Shown here piece by piece: positions 13,297-26,930 of a DNA stretch of 64,000 bases. The stretch spans positions 51,038,491 through 51,102,490 of the forward strand of contig CM039182.1 of the NCBI GenBank assembly GCA_008360975.2, in the 5' to 3' direction. Below the pieces are notes generated by a model. It was not told where the DNA came from and did no database searches. It saw only the letters and a list, made by a program, of their open reading frames with translations. Position 1 is the first letter of the stretch. Each line of letters begins with the position of its first letter. The DNA comes from Lichenostomus cassidix (taxonomy: Eukaryota; Chordata; Aves; Passeriformes; Meliphagidae). A program made the translations under genes and the position numbers.

Positions 13297-15040
13297 TTAA
13301 ATCATCAGCAAATAAGAAAATAGGTAAAATCCACACCTAAGACAAGAATCACAACATACTCCCCTTTTAATGATGTTAAGTTTCTCCAACCTGGAAATGT
13401 TAATAATGTAGATACTTGTAGTTTGCCTAATGGTTGGTTAATGCCAAAAATAAATTTAAGTTGTGAAAAGCCACTAGGCAATACATTAAAATGTTCTTAG
13501 TAACATCAAATAAAAGTTGCAATCTGGGACAGGCTAATGATAGCAAATGAGCAGGCTGTTGAGGAACCTAGCTGGTTTATTTACGAATACAGGACTTTTC
13601 CTTCATTGATCGTTGTTAGTGAATGCCAGTGCAAAATGAGAAAAAAGTCTGGCTACGTGGGTATTTCTTGAATAGTGGGTAATAATCTCTGATATATGTC
13701 TTTTAAAGAAAATAAAATAATCTATCCCCACAAGGTTGGCTGTCCAGAAGCATTGCAGTTAGGGTGAAGAGTAAAGCATTGCATTGTTCTGGCCATAGCA
13801 CAGTGGAGAACATTACCCACAGCCTGCCCTTGACCACACCTTTCACATAAACTATGCTGTTGCTCCCCAAGACTAGTCCAGGTGTGCAAGCCAAGGTGCA
13901 CTGTACCTGTGTGTGGGAAGGATGTTGCAGTTCTTTGTGCCACCTACTGTTTACTGCTGAGGATTAATAGAATCCTAGAACAGAATTTCCTTCTACATCC
14001 AGGTAAAGCTACATCATGTAAGAGGTATGTGATTGTACTGTTTTTCTATCAAAACAAGTTTTGAATTGATTGATCAATTTATTTTGAGAGAGGGATAGAA
14101 GTATCAAAAATAATAAGGTGCACTAGGCTTTGGGAATATACAGGTAGCTAGTTGAAAGAGACTGGTGTTCCCACTAATTTCTCACCTAGTGTCTCACTGA
14201 AATTATAGCAATAAGTTTTCAACTGGACACCAGAAAACCTACTATTACATGAATTGCATGGTTGCCATTTTCCTTCCCCCTCTCCTGTGTAACAGTTAAC
14301 AACCAGTCCATCCTTTTTTTTTTTCTTACTCAAATGGGATACATGTTCACACCAGTATTGATGAAAATAAATAAAACAGAGCTGCAATGGCTGACCCTCC
14401 TTTAAAAAGATGGGCTGAAAATCAATGTGTGCTAAGTGCAAGTGGATAGAGAGAGTGAAGTATTGTAATGAAGTTTTGTGTAAACTGACTAATGGCAAAA
14501 AACCCCCATAACAATTATGTGCATGTTCTCTTTAGAAGAAAAAGAAAGAAGAGGTTTCTGTTCCTGAGATGAAGTGGAAAGCTCCCTTTTAAAACCTTTC
14601 TAATCTAAAAGAAGACTGATCTATCTTTTAGGTTTTTCTATGCTCTGTGATCTCATTAGTTGTTGCTGAAAATAATTAAAACCCATAGCAGAAGATCATA
14701 ATGGAAGTTAGGACCAAATAATATAATTGACTACAGTAATGTAGGCTTTTAGATATTGTTGCATATTATTGTACAGTATCTGATTTATTCTTCTCCACTC
14801 TACAAAAGGCTTCCTTAGCAAAACCAAACCTTGTAGTGCAAAAAAAAAAACAAACCAAAAAACCAAAACTGATGGTATCCCTGATTACTTACTCCTTTTC
14901 TTTCTAATTCTGTGAAGAAAAGTGAGAGTTAAAGTTAGGGCACAGAGAATGGAGGGTTGATGCCAATCCCAGTTTAGGAAATACCCTGATATGGTGTGCA
15001 CTGTTGTGCTTCTGTAGTTTAACTAAAACTGATGGGATGC

Positions 15041-15055
15041 ATGGATGGATGGATG
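15041..15055. repeat. Short (ATGG)n microsatellite
   Basis: Nearly four units of ATGG within gatgggatgcatggatgg and the bases after it. Confidence 0.85.
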
Positions 15056-18000
15056 GGAGTTGGATTTTTCTTTTTTTTTTAATGAAAGAAGCTTTTTCAT
15101 TCATGTGAAATCTTGAAGCATTTTGTTTTAATTTCTTCTACTAGTGAACTACTAGCATAGTAGAAAGTACGGGATTTGGTTGCTCTCTGTCTCAGTCTTT
15201 TGTGCTAGCATTCATTCTGAGGATTAAATTTTCTTTTGGGTATCTAAGTGAGATTCCACGGTTCATTAGGGGTTTGAATGTGAAAGAGAAGAATGCTTGT
15301 GTGCTACCTGAAGATTTATTAATTGCCTGTGTATATAAAAATCAGGTCAACTTAATGTGATACTGTCCATAGCAGAGAATTGCTCCTTTGGTGATATTTG
15401 ATGGACAGGCACTTAAAATTTGCTATTGCCCACTGGAGTGTCTCACATGAAAATTTTATACCACTTCTTGGCTCGCTTTTGCTGTCCTCTATTATTTTAA
15501 ATGTTTTCTAGCACTTCCAGTCTGTGGCTGAATTTGGCAGAAGCTGTATAAGTGTGTCATCAGACAGTATACTGCATTCACAATAGCAAGTGGTTGTGCT
15601 CACTTGGACCCCTCAGAGCTATAGAGCAGGAGGGAATGGTACTCTGCCTGGAATTCCTGATTTTCTTGCTTTGAATGAAAAAGGCTTCGTGTGTTCTTGT
15701 ATATAAAACCACAGGTAACAAAACCAAGAAGTAAGAGAAAATCACTCTTCTAATTCACTCTAGACTGCTTATAAAATGCTATCCTCTCAAGCTGTAGGTC
15801 TCAAGAAAGGCAGTGAATGAGTAGCTGTTACCTGGGATGAATTTTGGAGACTGTCAAGTGCTGATCAGTAAGGGAAGTTACTTCTGGAGTTGAGTGTTTT
15901 GCATTGCTAATATTGTGTACCTCTCTTTGCTCTGACCTTGCTGGCAGCCAAACCCAGAAGAAGCTCTTATCTTTCTCTCTCCTCCTTCAGTCTCCATTGT
16001 GAGTCTTCTCCACTTAAAATTATAATAGATTTTACTCCCTTGTTGAGAATCTGTTGAAGGCAGCTACAGCTGGAAATTTAACCTCTAAAGGAGTCTTGAT
16101 TCCCATGGGGTTGGCAAAGCTGTGCTTCACCAGCAGGTATCCTAGACTTGTGTGTGTGAAGACTTGTGTATGTATAAGGCTGTTACTCCTGAGGGAGTTC
16201 TTCTTTAAGAAGAATCAGAAGAGAATAATCCCTTAAAGATGTCCATCTTTTTCTGACAGAGTGGTGTAAGCTAAGCAGCAATGAGGCTGGACTTAAACAT
16301 TGAGCAGCTAATATCATGACTGAAAGTGCATCATATTAGCCTAATAGTTCTCAAAAAGGTGATATGTCCCACCCATGCTAGAAATGTTACTGAACCATTG
16401 GAAAACATCTGCTTATAGTGAATGTATATATGGTGTTAAGAAAGGAACATGTTAGTAGATGTAGGCTTTGTGGAAGGTTCTTTTCAGACTCACTGAATAA
16501 CATCTGCAAAACTGCAACTTTGCAGGATAATTTTATCAAAGTTATGAAGATATTATCACAGCTTCCAGACTCAAAACCATAGGAGAACGTCCAGTCATTT
16601 TCTTTTCTTGCTCTAGGACTCATCTACAGCATTGTGCCTGGGTACAAGAGGATTTGAAAGTGGGGTATAAATCAATTAAATGCCCCTCTTCTCTGATAGT
16701 GTAGAAGAGACCTTGGAGCAGTGAGTAGGGTGTTTGTAAAAATGCAACTGCTTTTCAAATACCTTGGTTTAGCTTACATATATTTTACATATGTAAGTGA
16801 ATACTGAATATATGTTAGCGGTGTTGTCAGTGAATAGGCTGAGACTCACAAGAATGAGGAAACCTAATTTGCAATGAAAAAACTCTTTCAAAATAAGTAC
16901 ATGGGTTGCAGGAGAAAAATTGGGGGGAAAGTTGTCATATGTCTGCTAAACGTGCCAAAGCGTATTACTGCAAGAATGACTCATGCTGGTTCTTCCTGCT
17001 TATTATAGTAACTGAAGCAGCTAGCAGAACATCATCTCTTGTTGGTTTGACCTTAATTCGTTTGATTTCTTGGTAGCAGTGTGAAACATCTTAATAGTTC
17101 TTCCCTAATATTATTGAGTATTGGGGGCTCTTAATGTTCCTGAAAAAATAAGAGAAACTAGACCTCAGAAATGAATACTTAATATGCACAATATCAAAAT
17201 GTGCATTCATACACAAATTAATCACATTTTGTGCCAAAAGTGGGACTACAGTCTGTCTACTGGCCATGCATGAAACTCACCACTTCTAGCTGGCTTTATC
17301 TACCATAACCTTTGTAGGCCATCTACATGAAATTGAGTAGGAAACACAAACTCCACTTATTTCAGTAATACTGAGTTCTCTTGGTTTTTTGTGGCTGAAG
17401 GAGGTGATTTATGCCTTTATGATTTAAGGAGCCTGAATGTATTGGCAGGACAGTAGATGTTTGTGTACAGGATGGCTATTAAAGTTCATGGGAGTTTTCA
17501 AATTCATATTCAGCACATAAATTGCAGAGTATGCTGATACCCTGTTGCTTCCACCTACGTTGTAATCTTCATGGAACATCATAATGGCTGTACAAAGGGA
17601 CTGAATTCCAGCTAGCTGTATAAAAAGCCAATGCTGAATAAGTGAGTATGAGATTTAATAAAAATGTAGTGAGTGACTCAGTCAATCTGATTTGTGTAGG
17701 AAGAAATTTTAATGAAACTTGGATAAAAAAGTTCTGGCTCCCAGATGTAGTGTTAACTCAAATAGTCAATTCTGCAGGAAATGCAACACAGAAGAGAAGG
17801 AGTGAGAAGGTACTTATTGTTTCTCATGAGACAGAAGGCAACTATGTAGGTTCTCATTGAAATAGAAGCAGAAGACTACAGACATCTTCATCCCACTCGC
17901 AACTTAAGTATATAGCCAGACTGAATTGGTTACCTGATTCTTCACTGATAGCATCCACATGATCTCAGCTTATAAATGGCATAAAAATAGTAATATCAGG

Positions 18001-20300
18001 AAATATGAGCATCCATGGTAATACTATGCAGTATAGCTGATAACAGCAAACAAAAATTAAAGCCTTTATCTTCTAGAGCTAGTGCCCAGGTTTTCAGCCA
18101 GACACTACATAAGTGAGTAAATCTTAGCCAGTTATGTAATGAAATATGTGCAGTGATGAAAGGAATAATCAAATCAATTCAAGCCTCCTAATTTATGCCA
18201 AGTACTAAATTTGAATTATAACAACTTATAAATATTCATAGTGTAAATAGCATGGCACAATTAAAGCAAACATTTATATTGAGACTAGGACAGTGTGTTT
18301 CTTTGTTAATTTTTACTTCAAGTATTAGATCTAGATTCTGTAATTCAGATTGCTTGAATGCTTTAATTGTAAACTATCTTGCATTTGCTTATATTTTCCA
18401 TAATTCTCGCAGAGGAATTTCAAGGGTCTTTTGTGGTTGCATGATGATGTAAAACAAGATTTGGTTGTAAGCATTCAGTGGTATTGGAAATATATGCAGA
18501 GTGAGCAATGAACAGGCATATTCCTTCTTGTCTCCAACTGGCTATGTTCTAGGAATTTCTAGGATTCGAGGAGAGTTCAAATTTGGCAGTGCTGAGAAGA
18601 CATTTCAAAACATACGAAGAAGAAAGTGTTTGGCTTTGGTAGGGGGGGATTCTGCTTTGGCTGAGATATATTTTAGAGTAGTTTTATGTTTTCTACATGC
18701 ACAGTAACCAATCTATCAAGTGCTTTCAATGAAGAGTTGATTCCAATGGAACCTGCAGTTCCATAAGAGTGAAGATGCCTGGCAATTTCTTACTTGAAAC
18801 TGTACCTATGTTTGAAATGTGAGAGCATATTGGAAGAACTGCCCTTCTGCCTAATGCCAGGAATACAGAAGGAGATACTTATTTTTTGGAGCTGACTTTG
18901 CCATTTGTGTTTGGGGTGCAAGTGTTGCCAACATGTGGAGGCTGGGTGACAAAAAGTGGGACTCTGTGATTACAGACGTTGTCGCTGGATGTGTAACATG
19001 GTGTAAAAATGTCTGATTACTTCTAAGATCCAACTGGTTGTATGACGCTGAGGGAACCTAAAACTTGGTTTCTTCTTTAATGTCTTTTGAGGGACTATCA
19101 AAATGGGTGTATAAAATCATCAGAGAAAAAGAGATGGGGTAAAGGGTAGAAAACATAAGCAATGAAATCAGGAAAGTTATGAAAACTGTCTCTAAGGCAT
19201 CTCCGATGCACAAAAATTGCCTGTCTTTGAGGATTTGGATGTTTTTCTTGCAGTACTCGGGGCAAAAGCAGAACTTGTATGTTCCTGCTAGTACACACAG
19301 AACCTCACACTCTTCTCATAAACACTTTCTGTCCTCAAGGACAAAAACAGGGGCAAACATGGAAGAAACACTCATCTGGAAAAACTTGCATCTTAAAGGC
19401 TTCCTGTCCTTAGATGCAGAAAAACATGATAATGGTAGGAGCAGAAGGCTGTCTGCAGGGGGAAAAAAAGGGTATGAGACTAAATTGGGGACCTGGGGAA
19501 ATTCACTGTGTGTATAGAGCAGCCAGAGCAGACAGGCTGTATTTGCCTTGTTAAGCATCCACAGACCTTCCACCACAAGGTGGTTTAATAGCTTGACATA
19601 CTATAGTGTTAGTATGAGTTAGTTGAATATATATAGAAGTAGCATTTATTGGTATCAGTAGTTAACTGTAACAGCTGAATCTCTAGTTGGCATCTCGTCT
19701 TGTTTTATCCAGCTCCCATGTATGCTGTTACTAAGTTACTAGCTTCTGCATTGGTTGTCTTACTGGCTGTCTTGTGGTCCTATTGAAGAGAAAAATTTCT
19801 TTGGGGAGCAAACATGCTCACTTCTCATGGTGGGTCAGGACACAGCTCAAGCATGACCGCTGCCATTGAAGGTAAAAGCATATATAGCCTGCTGGCTGCC
19901 TTTTCTTCAATTTATTTATTTTCTTTTCCCACTGCTGAGAATCTTTGAATGACACTACCTGCTATGAACGTTTGAGTAATAACTCTTTTTCACAGCCACT
20001 TCTCTGTGTATCTGTCCCTGAATTTCCACAGCTTAAAGAACTAAACATGATAAAGCATATGACAAAGGTACAAGTCCCACAGAGAATATGTTCTTCATGA
20101 TTTTATATATGTCTGTTACCATGTAACCCCATTTTTCTGTCTGGACGTGGTATAAAAGTGATAGTGCAGTATCTTGTTCTTCAATTTTGAGCAATAAGAG
20201 GACCAACTACCCTGTTTCTCTGCAAGAGCTTCTTCAGCTCTGGGATGCTAGCTCTGTCTTCCTCCTGTTCTCCTTTTCCCCAACTCAAAATCCACATCAT

Positions 20301-20664
20301 TCAGCATGGAGAAGAGAAGGCTTCAGGGAGACCTCATTGCAGCCTTCCAGTACATTACAGGGGCTTATTAAAAGGAGGGAGAGGGACTTTTTTAAAGGGT
20401 AGATTGTGACAGAAAAAGGGGCAATAGTTTTAAATTAAAGAGGGCAGGTTTAAATTAGATGTTAGGAAGAAATGCTTTACTTGGAAGGTGGTGAAGCACT
20501 GGAACAGTTTTCCAGAGAAGCTGCAGATGCCTCATTACTGAAAGTGTTCAAGGCCAGCTTGGATAGAACTTTGATGAACCTGAACTAGTGAAAGGTGTCC
20601 CCAGGACAGGTGGTTGGAACTAGAAGATCTTTAAGGTCCTTCTCAACCCAAACCATTCTGTAAT
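20301..20664 (+). mobile_element. CR1 LINE 3' fragment, sense orientation
   Basis: This is the only CR1 piece on the + strand. It starts near catggagaagagaaggcttc, continues with gggagacctcattgcagcc and agatgttaggaagaaatgc, and ends at aaaccattctgtaa, the site of the short terminal repeat in CR1. It covers the last part of ORF2 and the 3' tail. Stops interrupt the frame, so it is an old, dead copy. The left edge is approximate. Confidence 0.93.
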
Positions 20665-23600
20665 TTATTCAGCAACTCAGGTTAATACCTCTTGCCAAAA
20701 AAAAGCCACCCTGTATTTCTTAATAAGTAAACAAAATCTGCAACATGCCATTGGGCTGACTTCACTTGATAAATGAAGAGTTAGAGAGTGAAAGAAATGC
20801 CAGTGTTTCGATCGATAATTTAGGTGGATGATATCTTCAAGGGGATCAGAAGATACTAAATGCTCTGACAATTGAGACAGAAAAGCCCCAGCTTTAACCT
20901 CCAAGTGTTTGCTTTCACTTAGGAAACTGTAGGTCCCTGCTAGTGTTGATTAGGGAAGATTAGTACCTATCAAGAAATCATTAATAGTGAACTTCGGGTT
21001 GAGTGTCATTTTAAAAAATTAATATGGGGCAAGAGGAAGGTTTCATTAGCAATAAGAGATTATTATAAGCAGCCAGTTTTGATAAAAAGAGCTGCATTGA
21101 AGAGCAGAGTGTCAGCCTCTTTTATAATCAGGTTATGTTTGTTTTCTAGTTCCACACTTCTGCTCCCTTACTAATCTAAGCCCCCCTGAAATTTTCGGTG
21201 CATGTTCTTGTTGCTATTACTATGTATCAGGAAAGGAATACATTCTTTTAAAACTTTCTGCGCTATTTCAAACTGCTTCTCAAGGACCCACAGAAATCCT
21301 AATAAATAGGATTTCTAAATCTATTTCTAAAAATTTCTAAAAAATAAATCCTGATCAACAGCAATTGCGAATAAACCAGAAGGTACTTGTGGTGACTACA
21401 TATATGTTAATACTGTTTTTTAAATAAACTGGCAGGGCTGAATGCTGATTAATCAAACCTTTTGGTGTGGTGGGAACACTAGTTGTGTGTGATGCTCTCT
21501 TGCAGAGCCAGCATAGCTTTGCAATTAACAAACTTTGCTGAGTGATAGTGTCACACATCTCTTTGCAGGTTTCTCCTTTTCTTTCCTGTCCATTCAGCAA
21601 CACTGACAGGAGTCTGATGACTCCTGGTTCCTGTTCTCCATTTTTGTTATGGATCTGTTGAAGGTACAGGGATCAGAAGTCAGGAGGGCACAGGAGTAGC
21701 ACAGGAGTATAATATGACTAATTTGTTGCAAGTAGTAGTATATGTCAGTTTTATGCTGTCAAAAGACATATCTTGGGGGTAATGTGTTCTCATTTTCATC
21801 ACTGTGTGAAGTAAAGGTATTAATTGCTGAGGCAGTTTCAAGTATCTATTTTCCTCCCTCCGGCAGAGCTTCAGCTGCTGTGGAGCTGGCTGGCTGGCCA
21901 TGTCTGAAGTTTTGCTTTCAATTACAGCTAAGGATGAATTTGCTGTGGTTTTTTTTTTGTTTGGTTGGTTGTTTTCCTTAAACATTTGAGATTTAAGTTT
22001 TTAAGGTGAAAGTAAATATGCATGATGTCTAGGTGAGTGTAAGGACCAAAGCCATATCACATACTTCTGAAGTCTGGCTGCCACTTTTTCCTCAGCTGAC
22101 TAAACTTCAAAAGTGGTTGCATATTTCTGCCACAGCCTTCTTCATGCTCTTGTCATCATTTTGCAAGGAGGTAGTTTTAATAGTAGTCAAGGCAGTATGC
22201 ATTGTAGTGAGGGAGATAAATCAACTGCTTCTAATTTATCTCCCCAAGATTTGGGAGAGTGTTGCTTTGGAGTATTTTTGGGGGAGTTTTTGTTCATTTG
22301 TCTTTAAGGGGAAGATAGAAAACAACTTGACTGTTGCTGTAGGTCCAAGAAGAAAGAAGGACCACTTTTACTCGTTTGATAACAGTGGATCTGCAGTGCT
22401 ATGGCTGTGGAACAATCAAAAAGGGGAGAGAGGCAGAAGCAGGAAGTGAAAAATGGCTTTTGGTTTTCAAATTAAGCTTGTAGCAAATAGGAAGATGGGG
22501 TTTTAAATTGAAGGATTTTCAAAATGGCAAAATGATCTTCCAGCTTCTATATTTTCCATTTCTATGGTGTTGGCCTTGAGTGGTTGAATTCCTGGAGCTG
22601 TCTGATAACAGCTCAGAGCTCTGCATGGCTGGATCAATAAAACATATCCAATAATGTCTGAAACCTGCAGGCAAAGCACTTTCACCTTTTCTATACTGTG
22701 GTTTCTTTCAGTAGTGGACGTGTTATTGTCCACTACTACAGCATGTCATGAAGCTTGGGAGCACTCAGAGGTGTACTGAGAAGCTAAGTTAGGCCATGTT
22801 AAAACAACGTGTAAAAGGCTGGTGTGAAAACCTCAGGGATGTTTTCTTAGGAAGAGAATTTACCAGATACAGCTGGCATAGGAGGGGATAGGAATCATAA
22901 AAGCAACCTTTTCTCTTTTTTTCTTTGTCTTCTCTTCCACACTCCTCCATTTCCAGAAGGGAACAAGACAGTAGTTGCTGTTCTCTGAGTTTGTAGCTCT
23001 GTTTCACTCACTTCTGTGTCCTGTATTAGATGTGAAGAAGAGTGTCACAGAACAGCCAGAAGATGGTTTGGTTTGGGTAGCTATGGGTTCAGGGACAATG
23101 ACGAGCATGAGAAGTAAAGTTTTGCAGCCATTTGTCACTCAGGTCATGCGGGAATGGTAATGATAGACCTCACTCCCTCACTACATCAAAGTGAGGTCTA
23201 TTCCTGATTATTTCAGACAAAATCCTACATTCACCTGACAAGCAAATCCACAAATTCTCTATGTAGAGCACCACAAGATGCATCATCCTTGTGTATCTGA
23301 GGGAGTTAAGGCATGATGAGACTGAATAGGGCAGTGATCCCTCAGTGACTCTGCCTCTCACAATGAAGACAGGAGTACATAGGTATGCAGCTTATTTTCA
23401 GGATGACCTAAGACTTTGGTTTAAGCAGCCACCACTGCTGTTTTAGCAGCTGGGAGAATGTGTGACTGTGGCAGCGCAGTCGGTGTTACATGTAGCATGG
23501 TAGCAGGAGCAACACTGAGGCTGCAGTGGCTGACAGGTAAAAACCTCAAGTGTGAAAGAAGCATACGAATTTCTTCCTGACAGTTGCCTTGGGATACCAC

Positions 23601-26600
23601 AGAATGAAATGAGAACTGGAATTTGTTCAGCCCCTGTGCTGCATTTGGTGCAGTGCTAATCCTTCACCAGTTTCCAGCCAACAAGGGCTTGTTCATGACA
23701 TGGTATATATTAAGGTTTTTGCATATGTGTCACTTCAGGGATAATATTGCTACATAACAGTGCATATTAAATAATAATTTGTTATCACTATTTAAGATAG
23801 CCACTTAGATACTTTGAATTAGGAGGATAATGAAAGGTCAAGGTGTGAAATAATTTCCCTGGAATCACACAGGCAATACAGCTGTAGAAGAGTAGCGAAC
23901 TGCAGCTCAGTACTCTTGGTTTCATCATCATGCTGTGAAAGCAAGCTCATTATTCTTTGTATTCAGCTATTTTTTTAAACAGGTGTGGTCTGTCTAGTAG
24001 GGCTTTGATAGAAATGTTTATGTTCCTGCTATCCATGTGTTAATCGCATGATCAGTGTTCCATATGCATCAATTCTCCCTGCATCTCTCTGCTTGCTCAT
24101 TTGTGTGTTTCCTGCAGGGCATCTTGGCCTGACTAGATGTGGAAAACTTAATTGTTTTCCACAAGGCAAAACTCCCTCTTCTCTGAGGTCTTCTTCCAAC
24201 AACAAATGTTATTTATCATGTATTTATTATACCCTTTGGTTCAAGGCATTCAATAAGCATCCACACTTCTTTGAATATATCTGCCTTGGAATTCGTGTGC
24301 TATATATATAATGTGGCAGCATAGCTACGTAATCTTCTATACCAGTAGGGCTATTTTTGAAGTACTTTACTAAATTATTTCCTATCATCATCTTCCATTT
24401 GCCTTTGTTTTTGTTGCAGCATGTTAGTGATGAACAGACCTGATTTGGGTGAAAGGTCACTACTAACTTAATTGTCTTTTATTCAGTCAACTAAATTACT
24501 GCAATAAATGCTGATTGCAGTCTCAGTCTCTTTCTTACCCTTTCTGCATGTGCACTGCAGATTGCCTGCTAAAAGTGCGCCAAGGTTTTTTTAGTTTGTT
24601 CCAAATATCCTGACTACAGTATTCATGATTGAGTCCATCCTTTAGAATTTACAATGTGGAGTTGCAATATTGGTCTTAGAGAGAGAAAAAGGCTGCAGTC
24701 AGACAAGTATTTCTACCTGAGGTTGCATATCTCCTGTACTCCTTCTGCATGACCCTTATTACAGGAAACATTGACATGTGCCTTCCAGCATTTTAAGATG
24801 GAATCCAAAAAGGCTCTTGTTCAGAAGCCTAATTAAGATTTTGATGCATAAATGAATGGCAGTGTGATTCCTTCTCCCCATGTTTTCTTGAGCACCAGCA
24901 TGTTACCTGTTTATCTCAGCTTTGACCTCTGTGGATAGAGGGTGAATGTATTAAGTCTAGAACTGGTAAGAAAGTACCTGTATTCCTTTGTGGAGTAAAC
25001 TACTTAGTTTTACTTAGTTTTGGATTGTAATTTTTCTTTTTTTTCAAAATCCTAAATGCTATGCAAAGCCAACTTTCAGGTTTTCGTCCAAGTCATGCTG
25101 TTTTGTCTTCCCACCTCAGCAACAAGGAGTGCTTTCCTTGACTCATGCTGTGATTTGTACTTGAACTTCTGAGAAGTCTGACCTGACTGTGCTCGAGTAC
25201 TTCAACCTGAAAGACTGACCCGTGACTGAAAGTGGTTGAGAATCATGTATTTATTTACCCTCTCATGCCGTTGTCACAGTTGGCTTAATTTCTTACATGA
25301 AAGTTAACTTGAAGTAAATTTGCTGGGTTGTACTGTCTGTGCCATCGCTTATGTTCTACTCATAGAAAGAGCAGTTTTCATTCAGATCTATTGATTTTGC
25401 ATGTCCCTGACTTTCAGTGTTACCTGCAGCTATGAATAGGCAGTGCATCAGGGTATGTCATGCAATTACCTCAGAGAGAGCTTTGGAAGTGGCAGCCTGG
25501 CATGAAGTTTCTAAAACCATATTTAGGAACTTAAGTACTTATATTTTGCTAGCAGAGAAGAATACTCTGTGGCTCTGTTAGGCTCAGCCAGTTCTTAGAG
25601 CAAGTCTCCTCTTACAATATATTGTTTCTGGTGTAAAATTTAATTCAAATACAGCCTGAGAGTGTTTCTTTAAAACAGTATTTATTGCACCTGTACGTAT
25701 TTTTAGTATGCAGCTCCAAATGTTGCATGACCAACCTTTTTGCTTTTCAAGTGTCTTTTGTAAATCATGGCACATTGATATACTGTCACATCAATAAATT
25801 AAGTTTAGGGACTAACCTAAATAAATGCCAAAATCATTAGCAGTTAATTAACCTTCTGTATTTCTCTCCAAATTGACTTTGGTTTAATTGACGACGTGGG
25901 TTCAGTTCACTTGCTCCTTGCTCATACAAACAAACAAAATGTTCATGATACAGAATTAAATGATATGGTGGAGGAAGAGGAAAAGTAAGGAAAAGAATGG
26001 AAAACATGCATGAACATATCTCCATCAGAGAGCACCAGAAGCAAGATGTTAACTGTGTGGTTGGGGCAGCAGAGCTGAAAAAGAGTGGGTGATGTTTAGG
26101 ACTTTACTGTGCTCCACTTGCCCCGGCACCCAGTAAGAATATCCTTTTGGGCTGAGTGGCAAAAGTTTCAGCTTAGTAGAATTTGTTTTGAAGTTGTAGT
26201 TATATATATTTATTTTTTCTAACAACAAAAACCACAAAGATTCCTAAACAGACATGATAGCTTGTAAAAAATATTTGCTTTTAAGTCAGCAAGGGGCTCT
26301 TGAAGCTATGTTCATTCATGTGTTTTTATTGAACTTAATAATAGATTATTTTTTTTTATTTCTGTCCCTGGCTTCCAAGTTAGAAATGGGGAGCATAGTT
26401 CGTCTAATCTTGCTGGAGAGCATAACAATGACTTGGTGTTGCTTCTCTGGCATGACCTTAATTAAAGATGGCATTTGTTTGATGTGTATGGCGAAGTGTG
26501 AAATGATTGTGGTTTCTTAGGTACTGGAGTGTTTTGTGCCCTCATCCAGGAACCTGTGTTGGGTACTTGGCCTCTGTTCTGGTGACCTCTGAGCAATGTT

Positions 26601-26930
26601 GCAGACCACATCAGAGATCTCCATCTACATTCTCCCAAGGTGGATTCCATGAGGTTCTGCATGTGTGCAAGCATTGCTGATGTGAATGATTTTCAAGATC
26701 TGACCTGAATTGACTTCATGGTGGTGGCAGTTTGTTAATCCTTTATTGCCAAGTGAACCCTTTGGACCTTTGCTGCACCTTTAAGCCAGTCCTGCTCCTT
26801 TGCATCATGGGGAAATATCTGTTGTTTTGGTGAAACCACAGTTCCCTGACTGTGACTGCTCTGTGTGGGATACTCTCTGTACTAATGGCTTAAAGTATTT
26901 TTAATAGCTCTTAATAAAAGCTTGATTGCA
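20665..26930. other. Intron (TPK1, inferred), no gene seen
   Basis: The 138-codon frame at 22033-22449 has a hydrophobic middle but no recognisable family. A T/G-rich patch lies near 21950-21975 and an inverted repeat at 23163-23201. Nothing else stands out. Confidence 0.5.
23163..23201. repeat. Inverted repeat, 12-bp arms, 15-base loop
   Basis: atagacctcact (23163-23174) pairs perfectly with agtgaggtctat (23190-23201). No other structure is seen around it. Confidence 0.88.

Larger units (their letters stand above)
12451..20300. other. Intron (TPK1, inferred), no gene seen
   Basis: Contains the AT and ATGG microsatellites listed separately. Open frames such as 14148-14498 (minus, 116 codons) and 19179-19517 (plus, 112 codons) show no known domain or codon pattern and are taken as chance. 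Confidence 0.5.

Noticed and set aside
22033..22449. 138-codon + strand frame as a gene
   Set aside because: No recognisable domain, no favourable start, no codon pattern, and it overlaps another frame. Taken as chance.
22260..22449. Possible upstream TPK1 exon because of a LWLWNNQKG string resembling the LWNK end of the preceding exon
   Set aside because: The sequence before it does not match the expected LVILNQPLDNYF region and no donor follows in the right phase.
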